In this document: positions 45,675 to 53,024 of the stretch, one piece after another
Position numbering within the stretch: the first letter of the stretch is position 1
Layout: every line of letters starts with the position of its first letter
Assembly: GCA_964585545.1 (NCBI GenBank)
Contig: CAZPDT010000004.1
Coordinates: 124,001 to 188,000, forward strand
Source: Brumimicrobium sp964585545
GTDB lineage: Bacteria > Bacteroidota > Bacteroidia > Flavobacteriales_D > Crocinitomicaceae
Direction of reading: 5' to 3'
Length of the DNA stretch: 64,000 nt
The notes under the pieces: model-generated
What the model was told of the DNA's origin: nothing
The model's input: the letters and a program-made list of their open reading frames with translations, nothing else
The model's database searches: none
Translations under genes and position numbers: made by a program

Positions 45675-46676
45675 TTATTTTTCTCCATAAGTGTAGGAAA
45701 ATCGAACCCTTCTTATGGGGTCAACCATTAAAGAATCTTCACTGTTAAATATTCCTACAGATTGAGGCTTTTTACTTTTGTATTTTATTTTCCCTTTCTC
45801 TAAGTGCAGAAATTCACCTCCTTTTGTGACTAAGCTGTCTAAAAAACCTACACACAATCCCAAAGAATCGTATTTGTAATGTCGTTTGGTTATAAATCCA
45901 TCATAATGAAAATACTGGCTTTTAAGTGTGCCAGTGGAATAGAAATATTGCTCTTCTTTTTTTGTTTTTTCTACAAGATTTTTTAAAGTAAACGAAGCAA
46001 CAAAATCTTGTGGAGAACCAAAATAAAAAACGTCTTTTCCCTGTGGGTCAAAATGCTCATCTATATAGGAAACATTCCAATTGGCACTATCTAAGATAAA
46101 ATAATGGTGCACCCTTTTGCTGCTGTTTTTATCTATATATTTTAACAATGTACTGTCCTTTTCTTCTAATTCTAGTCGTTGATATTGTTGTAATTCCTGC
46201 ATTGTATTTATAAAAGAAAGCATATTTTTCTCTCCGTATTTAATATTACTAGAAACATTTGGAGAAGAATAGCCATAAGCATCAGGAGGAGTGTTATAGG
46301 TGAAGATATTTTTTGCAATTTCAATTCCAGAACTATATTCTTGAATAATCATTTTGTTTGTCGTTCCATTTTTTTTAAAATCAATTGTGATGAGTTGATA
46401 TGGAAGTGTATCAGTAACTTGTAAGTTGGTATCTGTAAAGTTAAAACTTGTAAATTCTAACTTTATTTTTTCAATATTAAATGAGTCAATCCATTTTGGC
46501 ACAAACCAATCTGGGAAGCTTATATTATCCCATCCTTTTTCATTCAAGGAACTCCAGTTAACCAATTGTGATAGCTGAGCAGGGAGGGATTCCACTATGG
46601 TTTCTTTTTTTTCCGTTTTACAGGAAAAGAGAAGCAGGGAAAACATTAAAACAAAATAAACAAAATCTTTCTTCAT
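45675..46676 (-). CDS. Uncharacterised lipoprotein
   Basis: A 333-residue protein with a lipoprotein signal (FVLMFSLLLFSC, Cys19). The rest is beta-rich with many aromatic residues, for example DFKKNGTTNKMIIQEY, and a late YKYDSLGLCVGFLDSL segment that resembles MORN/YD-type strands. I do not recognise a family. It is probably attached to the outer membrane. It stands alone on the minus strand and its stop directly follows a composite repeat. Confidence 0.7.
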   Translation of the reverse strand: MKKDFVYFVLMFSLLLFSCKTEKKETIVESLPAQLSQLVNWSSLNEKGWDNISFPDWFVPKWIDSFNIEKIKLEFTSFNFTDTNLQVTDTLPYQLITIDFKKNGTTNKMIIQEYSSGIEIAKNIFTYNTPPDAYGYSSPNVSSNIKYGEKNMLSFINTMQELQQYQRLELEEKDSTLLKYIDKNSSKRVHHYFILDSANWNVSYIDEHFDPQGKDVFYFGSPQDFVASFTLKNLVEKTKKEEQYFYSTGTLKSQYFHYDGFITKRHYKYDSLGLCVGFLDSLVTKGGEFLHLEKGKIKYKSKKPQSVGIFNSEDSLMVDPIRRVRFSYTYGEK

Positions 46677-46791
46677 GAGAACAGCGTCTGCTCACGTAAA
46701 TTAACATGAATTTCTATAAGAACAAAGAGAATTTGTGTTTTTTTAAAAAAAGAAGGCATGATTTTCTACAAACCATACCTTTTATTCACTG

Positions 46792-46848
46792 TTACCCCTA
46801 TTCATAGAAAGCGATTTTTTGTAACATAAATTCTGCATTCCAATACGG
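46792..46848. repeat. Family C repeat, short copy with both ends
   Basis: TTACCCCTATTCATAGAAAG is followed by TTTTTTGTAACATAAATT, then ATTCCAATACGG. This is the family C sequence with a C-like inverted end. It lies between the two genes at 46676 and 46871. Confidence 0.5.
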
Positions 46849-46870
46849 AGAGGGATAGATTTGGATCAAG

Positions 46871-47602
46871 TTAGAATTGTTTTGAACTTTCTCGTATTTT
46901 CCATGCCCGCCATAAATCATAATAACTCTTTGTTTCTAAAATAATTACACCCCCTGTAGTGTCTCCATATTTTGCTGGAATAGCACCAGTATATATGGTT
47001 ACAGAGTTTATCCCTGCGCTGGGGACGTTTTGGACAGCACCCATTTTCACGCCATCAATAAAGTAAATTAAGTCATTTGCACGCCCCCCTCGAATCATCA
47101 TTTCTCCAGCGTCATTGACCAATATATCAGAGTTACGACTGGCCACTAAGCCTTTGATGTCGTTCTTTAATGGACTTTTTGAGATATCAAGAGCATCAAT
47201 TCGACTTTGTCCAACATTATGATTGATCATACTGGGTTTTGGCGCGTGGATATTAACAACATCTTTTACTGTGACCTTTTCAAAAATATTAATTCTTTTT
47301 AGAAATGTAATATCATCTGTGCGTACGGTTACCGTTATGGGCTCAGTTAGTGTGTCTTGAAAATGATTGATGTGTAAAACATAAAGTCCTGTAGGAACAG
47401 AATGGATTGTAAATCGGCCTTCTTCGTCTGTAGAGGCTCCAAATTTAGTTGCCCCTCTATTGACCCATACTTTTGCGTATGCTGCAGGCACATCCGACTC
47501 AGCACTTTTAAATATACGTCCTTGTATATCACCAAACGAACCTTGTGCCATTCCGAAATTTACCATAAGCAAGGTTGTCATTAATCCAATTAGCGTTTTC
47601 AT
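46871..47602 (-). CDS. CarboxypepD_reg plus TonB-plug domain protein without barrel
   Basis: A 243-residue exported protein. A signal peptide (about 1-19, ending GMAQG) leads into a carboxypeptidase regulatory-like (CNA-B type) domain (about 22-95: IQGRIFKSAESDVPAAYAKV, ending FLKRINIFEKV), then a TonB-dependent receptor plug domain (about 110-225) with IRGGRANDLIYFIDGVKM and GVIILETKSYY. It stops where a SusC-like barrel would begin. It may be a signalling or partner protein, or the 5' remains of a longer receptor. The ATG at 47602 is the start; the frame extends 17 codons further but without a signal sequence. Confidence 0.75.
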   Translation of the reverse strand: MKTLIGLMTTLLMVNFGMAQGSFGDIQGRIFKSAESDVPAAYAKVWVNRGATKFGASTDEEGRFTIHSVPTGLYVLHINHFQDTLTEPITVTVRTDDITFLKRINIFEKVTVKDVVNIHAPKPSMINHNVGQSRIDALDISKSPLKNDIKGLVASRNSDILVNDAGEMMIRGGRANDLIYFIDGVKMGAVQNVPSAGINSVTIYTGAIPAKYGDTTGGVIILETKSYYDLWRAWKIRESSKQF

Positions 47603-47740
47603 AATATTAATTTTTGATTCCCTATTGAGATGAACAACAAATACAGATTCCATAAATTCAATTCAAAAATGATTGAATTATTATCTAAATTGATGATGAA
47701 TGGTTGGAATTATGATGGAAATATCTATAGTAAGCTACTA

Positions 47741-47778
47741 TATGTTACAAAAGATGGCAGTCTTAGAATACGGGTTAA
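47741..47778. repeat. Family C repeat, minus-strand copy
   Basis: On the minus strand TAACCCGTATTCTAAGACTG is followed by CCATCTTTTGTAACATA, matching 45297-45340 and 21881-21920. It lies in the gap between two leftward genes. Confidence 0.55.
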
Positions 47779-47823
47779 AGTCAGACTATGAAAAGAACAA
47801 TATGATGTGTTTTTAATTAAAGT

Positions 47824-48783
47824 TTATTTGTCCTTATCGTCGTTTTTCTTTTTTTCTTTTTTTTCTTTTTCTTTTCTTTTCATGGCTTCGCCTATTTGGT
47901 TAGAAGCACTAAAAGAGGCCACCATTTCGTTCAGCATGTCGCTCCCTGCCTGGGGTGAGTTAGGCAACAGTATAAGGTTGGTATCCGAGTCTGCACCAAT
48001 TGACTGTAATGTGTCGTAATGTTGAGTTACCACAATTAGAGCAGAAGCTTCTTGAGAATTAATCCCAACGGTGTTTAGTACATCTACACTGTCTTGTAAA
48101 CCACGAGCAATTTCTCTACGTTGGTCGGCAATACCTTGTCCTTGTAAACGCTTACTTTCAGCTTCGGCACGTGCCTTAGCAACGATTTTAATGCGCTCTG
48201 CTTCTCCTTCAAATTCTGCGGCAACTTTTTCGCGTTCTGATGCATTAATTCTGTTCATTGCTTCTTTAACTTGCTCATCAGGATCAATATCTGTAACTAG
48301 GGTTTTAATAATATCATATCCATAATCCTGCATGGCTTCATTAAGTTCAGACTTTACTGCAATAGCAATATCATCTTTTCTTTCAAAAACATCATCGAGT
48401 TTCATTTTAGGTACTTCGGCACGAACAACATCAAACACATAAGAAGTAATTTGGGCGTGAGGGTTTTCCAGTTTATAAAATGCATCATATACCTTATCAG
48501 CAACAACTTTAAATTGAACAGAAACTTTAAGTCGCACGAAAACATCGTCTTTTGTTTTTGTCTCAACCATTACATCTAGTTGTTGGATACGTAAGTTTAT
48601 CCTTCCTACTACACGATCAATAAAAGGTATTTTTAACTGTAATCCTGAATGCCGAATTGATTGAAAACGCCCGAAACGCTCCATTATTGCAGCAGTTTGT
48701 TGTCGAACAAGAAAAAATACATTAACGAGTAGTATAACACCAACGATTATAAGTACAATTCTAATAATTGGTAAGCCTTCCAT
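47824..48783 (-). CDS. SPFH domain (stomatin/band 7) family protein
   Basis: A 319-residue membrane-anchored scaffold. An N-terminal hydrophobic helix (about 5-25) precedes the SPFH/band-7 domain (about 26-180, VRQQTAAIMERFGRFQSIRHSGLQLKIP-type), followed by an Ala/Glu-rich coiled coil (180-240, EREKVAAEFEGEAERIKIV) and a lysine/glutamate-rich tail (MKRKEKEKKEKKKND). It probably forms oligomers at membranes and affects protease or membrane domain organisation; its partner is unknown. No NfeD gene is next to it, unlike many family members. Confidence 0.9.
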   Translation of the reverse strand: MEGLPIIRIVLIIVGVILLVNVFFLVRQQTAAIMERFGRFQSIRHSGLQLKIPFIDRVVGRINLRIQQLDVMVETKTKDDVFVRLKVSVQFKVVADKVYDAFYKLENPHAQITSYVFDVVRAEVPKMKLDDVFERKDDIAIAVKSELNEAMQDYGYDIIKTLVTDIDPDEQVKEAMNRINASEREKVAAEFEGEAERIKIVAKARAEAESKRLQGQGIADQRREIARGLQDSVDVLNTVGINSQEASALIVVTQHYDTLQSIGADSDTNLILLPNSPQAGSDMLNEMVASFSASNQIGEAMKRKEKEKKEKKKNDDKDK

Positions 48784-48872
48784 AATTGATAAGTTTTAAC
48801 CAAAAATACAATAAAAAGGTTATAAATCTATATTTTAGAGTGTTATTTGTTTAGGAAATTAGAAATTGTTAA

Positions 48873-49436
48873 TTATTGTATAAAGTAATGATCGTATTGA
48901 AACTTACCATTTGAAACCACAGCCTTTTGGTCGTATATGGAACGAGCAGTGAATGTAAAAGTCCCTTCTATATGCTTACCAGATAGAGAGGTAATTTTCA
49001 CTTCTCCTGTATCTTCACCAGAGGAGGCAACATAATCACCTGTCCCCGCCATTATTATTTCTTTTGAACCAGTAGAAAAATTGAAAACGTCTCCTTGATG
49101 GATTCCATCTATGCTGTTTATATAAATCGATACGATTGGTCCATCAATCTCTTCTCCATATTTGTCTGTGCTTCGAAATCTAAGAATCAGAGCCGTATCC
49201 CCATGGTTAATCACTTCTCCATAACCATCTTCTTCATAGCATTTAAAATCTATAGTTTTCCCTTCGTCTATAAGATTAATATCTGCTGTTGCAACTAAAG
49301 GCTGAACAGTTTTTCCATCGTTTAAGTTGGAGTCGTTTTTAATGTTATCTTTTTTACAGGCAAAGCCCAAAGCTAAAATTAAAGCGAACGATGTTAAGCC
49401 TATTATATGGAATGGTTTTATTGAAAATAACTTCAT
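48873..49436 (-). CDS. Lipoprotein, second member of a tandem paralogous pair
   Basis: A 187-residue lipoprotein with a lipobox (LALGFAC). After the Cys, DINLIDEGKTIDFKCYEEDG, a beta-rich body and GKHIEGTFTFTARS are alignable with the upstream paralogue (49468-50082). The family is not recognised. The start is taken as the ATG at 49436; the frame extends 25 codons upstream into the neighbouring gene but that part is not a signal sequence. It follows the paralogue with 31 bases between, so both share one promoter (near 50112-50144). Confidence 0.75.
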   Translation of the reverse strand: MKLFSIKPFHIIGLTSFALILALGFACKKDNIKNDSNLNDGKTVQPLVATADINLIDEGKTIDFKCYEEDGYGEVINHGDTALILRFRSTDKYGEEIDGPIVSIYINSIDGIHQGDVFNFSTGSKEIIMAGTGDYVASSGEDTGEVKITSLSGKHIEGTFTFTARSIYDQKAVVSNGKFQYDHYFIQ

Positions 49437-49467
49437 AATTTCTATTAATATTAAAATAAGACAAAGA

Positions 49468-50082
49468 CTAATTAAGGACAAAATCACAATCAATTTTACC
49501 ATTAGATACAACCACTTCTTTTTGTGGTGAGGGATTCATTGGATTTGGGAAAGTGTACCCAGTGAAATAAATTGTTCCCTTTACGTGATTTCCATCTTTA
49601 GAAGTAATTTTTAATTCTCCTGAATTAGAATAAGGGCTTCCTACATTTGATGCGGTGTAGCCTAATTCTGGAGCGTTATTAGCATATACAGAGAAAGCAA
49701 TTGCTTCACTATAACCACCATTCACAGAATAAGTGTCTCCAACATTGATATCGGTAACTCCAGCAATCATAACTTGTAAAACTACAGTATCTCCTTCCGA
49801 AGTTTGATTGTTACCAAAAATCATGTGTAAGGTATCATTTTTAATGGTTATGTGATCAACACCATCATTTTTGTCATAGCATTTGAAATCAAAGGCTTTT
49901 CCTAAATCCACAAAGTTGAGGTCTGCCGAAGCAATAGGAGATCCGTTCCCACCACCACCGTTGTTTGAAGGGTTGGGTTCGGGTTTGGGATCATCTTTTT
50001 TACAGGCAAAGCCCAAGGCTAAAATTAAGGCGAACGATGTTAAACTTACTATACGGAATGCTTTTATTGAAAATAATTTCAT
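49468..50082 (-). CDS. Lipoprotein, first member of a tandem paralogous pair
   Basis: A 204-residue lipoprotein with the signal MKLFSIKAFRIVSLTSFALI and a lipobox LALGFAC, then a Pro/Asn/Gly linker (PKPEPNPSNNGGGG) and a beta-rich domain (ADLNFVDLGKAFDFKCYDKN ... HVKGTIYFTGYTF). It is a paralogue of the downstream gene; the first 26 codons are nearly identical at DNA level while the rest has diverged. Function unknown. It has a good promoter 30 bases upstream of the start. Confidence 0.78.
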   Translation of the reverse strand: MKLFSIKAFRIVSLTSFALILALGFACKKDDPKPEPNPSNNGGGGNGSPIASADLNFVDLGKAFDFKCYDKNDGVDHITIKNDTLHMIFGNNQTSEGDTVVLQVMIAGVTDINVGDTYSVNGGYSEAIAFSVYANNAPELGYTASNVGSPYSNSGELKITSKDGNHVKGTIYFTGYTFPNPMNPSPQKEVVVSNGKIDCDFVLN

Positions 50083-50111
50083 GATTATTATTTTTATTGA
50101 TTAATACAGCA

Positions 50112-50144
50112 CAAAAATACAGTATGAAAATCAAATTTTTACAA
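50112..50144 (-). promoter_or_regulatory. Promoter of the lipoprotein pair
   Basis: On the minus strand, TTG (50142-50144), 22 bases and TATTTTTG (50112-50119). The -33 region lies in the 15-mer GGGAAAACCCTTGTA (50140-50154) that is repeated at 50660-50674 with the same spacing to another -7 box. Confidence 0.65.
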
Positions 50145-50324
50145 GGGTTTTCCCTAAAATTAACTTTTATTGTTCATTGTACTTGCGAACTCAACAGAGT
50201 TAATAATTTTATCCAACGAATTAGCTGTTCGACACAGAATCAGACAACTATACTTATCTCTTTTTGATTCATCCACTATTTTATTACAGCGTTTGCTTTT
50301 TTGAGACAGCTACGACATTTAATT

Positions 50325-50366
50325 AACTTTGAATAAACGCAACGCAGTGAAGTGCAATTTAGGTTA
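50325..50366. repeat. Family F repeat, copy 2
   Basis: TTTGAATAAACGCAACGCAG followed by TGAAGTGCAATTTAGGTTA matches 45434-45473 with three or four changes. Confidence 0.55.
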
Positions 50367-50383
50367 AACAGTGCGGATCAAAA

Positions 50384-50625
50384 AAAAGAATACACCATAA
50401 AGTTTATGGTGTATTCCTCTTTAATGGTAGTGTTAAATGACATATAGAAAAGAAGATTTACGGTTTTAAACTGTATAAATCTATATTTCTTAATACATAC
50501 CATTAGCTAAAATAACCCATAATACTGTTTTAATTGACTGTGTGCAGTATGTCTATTGGCAAATCTTAGTGTTTGACTCTAACCAGAAACCATTTAGGGG
50601 TTACCTTATTTTAAAACTAAATTAA
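50384..50625 (-). ncRNA. Candidate small RNA (6S-like), promoter-to-terminator unit
   Basis: No ORF is present, but a promoter (minus strand, TTG 50662-50664, 22 bases, TACTTTTG 50632-50639) faces a strong terminator hairpin at 50388-50416 about 240 bases downstream. The transcript can pair in nested order: 50589-50595 with 50423-50428, 50561-50567 with 50453-50459 (7 bp), and 50547-50552 with 50495-50500. That forms a rod with an unpaired bubble of 21 and 24 bases between the outer two stems, the general plan of 6S RNA. Competing pairing (50453-50460 with an AGATTTA at 50476-50483) also exists. Family identity is inference. Confidence 0.5.
50388..50416 (-). terminator. Terminator hairpin of the candidate small RNA
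   Basis: A 29-base near-perfect palindrome: GAATACACCATAAA / TTTATGGTGTATTC around one central base. On the minus strand it is followed by TTTTTTTGATCC (50387 downwards), a proper U-tract. It is 283 bases beyond the stop of the ABC exporter gene and could serve that transcript too. Confidence 0.75.
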
Positions 50626-50631
50626 TTAATT

Positions 50632-50674
50632 CAAAAGTAAGGTTAATTATCCAATACAATACAAGGGTTTTCCC
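50632..50674 (-). promoter_or_regulatory. Promoter of the candidate small RNA
   Basis: On the minus strand the 15-mer GGGAAAACCCTTGTA (50660-50674) contains the TTG -33 element; after 22 bases comes TACTTTTG (50632-50639). The same 15-mer and spacer occur at the lipoprotein promoter (50112-50154). Confidence 0.6.
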
Positions 50675-50698
50675 GCTATTTGTGAGGAAAATCAAAAA

Positions 50699-52537
50699 TT
50701 ATAGTCCTTGCATGGTACTTAATTTATAATACAATCCTTTTTTATTGAACAACTCTTCATGCGTTCCTTGCTCCGCAATTTCGCCTTTATTGAGGACCAA
50801 TATCGTGTCTGCATTTTTAATTGTGCTTAATCGGTGAGCAATCACTAAAGAAGTGCGATTTTTCATTAAATTATTTAATGCTTCTTGGACCAACTTTTCA
50901 CTTTCGGTATCTAATGCTGAGGTGGCTTCATCTAAAATCATTATAGGGGGATTTTTTAATACGGCGCGAGCGATACTAATTCTTTGTTTTTGTCCCCCAG
51001 ATAACTTATTTCCCCGCTCGCCGATATTGGTTTGATAACCCTCTTCAAGGTTCATGATAAACTTATGGGCATTGGCAATTTTTGCTGCACGAATTACCTC
51101 TTCCTCACTTACACCACCTACTCCAAAAGCAATATTATTAAATACAGTATCATTAAATAAGATGGATTCTTGACTCACAATCCCAATTTGGTTGCGTAAT
51201 TCTTCTAAAGTAAACTTTTTTATATTGATGCCATCATAAGTAATCTCTCCTTCTGTAACATCATAGAAACGGGGCAATAAGTCTGCAATTGTTGATTTTC
51301 CACTGCCAGACTCCCCCACTAAAGCAAGGGTTTTCCCTTTTGGAATCTCAAAGCTTAAATCTTTAAGCACCCGTTCTTTATGGTAGGCAAAAGAAACGTT
51401 TTTAAACTCGATTTTGTGTTGAATGGGTTGAATGGTAATGGGGTCTATTGGACTATGAATTTTTTCATCTGTATTTAGAATCTCCTCAATACGTTCTTGA
51501 CTTGCTTTTGCCTTATTTAGATTTGCACTGTTTTTAGCAATGTTTTGAATGGGGACTAGAAGTTGGGAGAAAACAATAATAAAAGTAATAAATTCATTGG
51601 CGGTGAACCCATCTGAAGATTCGTCCAATATCATTGATCCACCATACCATACAATCGCAATCATTACAACTGCTCCCAGAAATTCATTTAAAGGGGAGGA
51701 AAGGTCTCTTTTCCGAAAAGCTCTAGTAAATAATCGTTGATGATGTTTATTAATAGCCGCAAATTTCTGAACAGTTTTGTATCTTGCATTAAAGGCTTTT
51801 ACAATTCTAATTCCGCCTAAGTATTCGTCTAGGAATGAAAACAGAACCCCTGATTGCTTTTGACCTTTAGTTGCTGTCCTTTTTAAGCTTTTCCCTATTC
51901 TGGAAATAATTAACGCAGATAATGGCAATAAAATAAAAGAAAAGAGCGTGAGGGACGGACTCCAATAGACGAGCACGCTGACTGTAATGATTATCGACAC
52001 GGGATCTCTATAAATCAACTCTAACATAGCAACTACTGCAATTTCTATCTCATTGACATCGCTGTTCATTCTCGACATAAGGTCGCCTTTTCTTTTTTCA
52101 GTAAAAAAAGACATCGGTAATTTCATTGCTTTTGAAAACAATTGATCGCGATAATCTCTTACAACAGCCATTCTCAATTGAGATTGATGGTAAATGGCCA
52201 AATATCGAAATACATTTTTCAAGAAAAATGCAATTACAACAGATATACACACGAAAAGAAGGGCATTTTTAGGATCTTCTTGTGCCATGGTATTCATAAA
52301 ATAGTTGTAGGCTTCTTTAACATAGTCAATATAGGCGCTTACGCCACCACCATTAAATATGGGTTTTTCAATAATAACTGTTTTTTCTTCAGAAGGAAAA
52401 ATAACTTGTAAAAACGGCACAAATAATACCAGTGATATAAGATTGAATACAACATACAGCAAATTAAAAAAGATGGTTGCTATGGCACGCCATTTATAAA
52501 AAAATGTAGCCTTAAATATGGTGACTAACTGTTTCAT
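50699..52537 (-). CDS. MsbA-like ABC exporter (fused permease and ATPase)
   Basis: A 612-residue half-transporter. Six membrane helices (about 15-340) are followed by an ATPase domain with Walker A GESGSGKST, the signature LSGGQKQR and Walker B MILDEATSALD, then the H-loop IAHRLST. It probably flips lipid or exports drugs or peptides across the inner membrane as a homodimer; the MsbA (lipid A core) role is likely in Bacteroidota but not proven. It is divergent from rbfA with a 148-bp gap that contains repeats. Confidence 0.9.
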   Translation of the reverse strand: MKQLVTIFKATFFYKWRAIATIFFNLLYVVFNLISLVLFVPFLQVIFPSEEKTVIIEKPIFNGGGVSAYIDYVKEAYNYFMNTMAQEDPKNALLFVCISVVIAFFLKNVFRYLAIYHQSQLRMAVVRDYRDQLFSKAMKLPMSFFTEKRKGDLMSRMNSDVNEIEIAVVAMLELIYRDPVSIIITVSVLVYWSPSLTLFSFILLPLSALIISRIGKSLKRTATKGQKQSGVLFSFLDEYLGGIRIVKAFNARYKTVQKFAAINKHHQRLFTRAFRKRDLSSPLNEFLGAVVMIAIVWYGGSMILDESSDGFTANEFITFIIVFSQLLVPIQNIAKNSANLNKAKASQERIEEILNTDEKIHSPIDPITIQPIQHKIEFKNVSFAYHKERVLKDLSFEIPKGKTLALVGESGSGKSTIADLLPRFYDVTEGEITYDGINIKKFTLEELRNQIGIVSQESILFNDTVFNNIAFGVGGVSEEEVIRAAKIANAHKFIMNLEEGYQTNIGERGNKLSGGQKQRISIARAVLKNPPIMILDEATSALDTESEKLVQEALNNLMKNRTSLVIAHRLSTIKNADTILVLNKGEIAEQGTHEELFNKKGLYYKLSTMQGL

Positions 52538-52557
52538 CCATTACAAATATAGCGGGA

Positions 52558-52662
52558 AATTACAAATCTCATCTAAAATCAAAAATAATATCATGAATAA
52601 TTAGTTTCTGGTCGGAAACACAACAATATTAAAATTGATTCTTGTCTTGGAATGCAGGTTAA
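52558..52662. repeat. Dispersed repeat: family A end followed by family C end
   Basis: AAATTACAAATCTCATCTAA with AATCAAAAATAATATCATGAATAATT (52558-52602) is the left end of the 510-746 element in reverse. The sequence GTCTTGGAATGCAGGTTAA (52644-52662) is a family C end. Between them, ACAACAATATTAAAA also recurs at 4112-4126. It lies between the exporter gene and rbfA. Confidence 0.6.
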
Positions 52663-52680
52663 TGAATATCACTATCTTTG
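52647..52680 (+). promoter_or_regulatory. Candidate promoter of rbfA
   Basis: TTG (52647-52649), 23 bases, TATCTTTG (52673-52680). The ATG at 52686 is only 5 bases after the -7 box, so the transcript would be almost leaderless. The -33 part is inside the repeat end. Confidence 0.45.
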
Positions 52681-52685
52681 TCGGT

Positions 52686-53021
52686 ATGAGTTCAATTCGA
52701 CAAAATAAAATTGAAAAAGTTATTCAGGAGGAACTGTCACAGGTTTTTCAACGGAATGCACGTGAACTATGTCTGGGCGCTATGGTTACAGTAACTGTAG
52801 TAAGGATTACCCAAGACCTAAGCTTGGCACGTGTATATTTAAGCATTTTTGCGGGTCCACCAAAGGATGAGGTACTGGAACACATTCAATCATCAAAAGG
52901 GAAAATACGTGGGGAAATGGGAAAAAGATTAAAAAACATGCGTCACATTCCAGATCTTACTTTTTCTATTGATGATTCCTTGGATTATGCTGAAGAAATT
53001 GATCAATTGTTAAAAAAATAG
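52686..53021 (+). CDS. rbfA: Ribosome-binding factor A
   Basis: A 111-residue KH-like fold protein needed for 30S maturation. It starts SSIRQNKIEKVIQEELSQVF, has LGAMVTVTVVRITQDLSLARVYLS in the core and ends RHIPDLTFSIDDSLDYAEEID, matching RbfA. An open frame begins 17 codons earlier (52635) without a ribosome site; the ATG at 52686 gives the family N-terminus. It is 3 bases before the FtsX-type gene, so the two are cotranscribed. Confidence 0.93.
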   Translation: MSSIRQNKIEKVIQEELSQVFQRNARELCLGAMVTVTVVRITQDLSLARVYLSIFAGPPKDEVLEHIQSSKGKIRGEMGKRLKNMRHIPDLTFSIDDSLDYAEEIDQLLKK

Positions 53022-53024
53022 CCC

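Noticed and set aside
50140..50674. 15-base direct repeat as target duplication of an inserted element
   Set aside because: Both copies sit at the same distance from a -7 box, so they are better explained as promoter parts.
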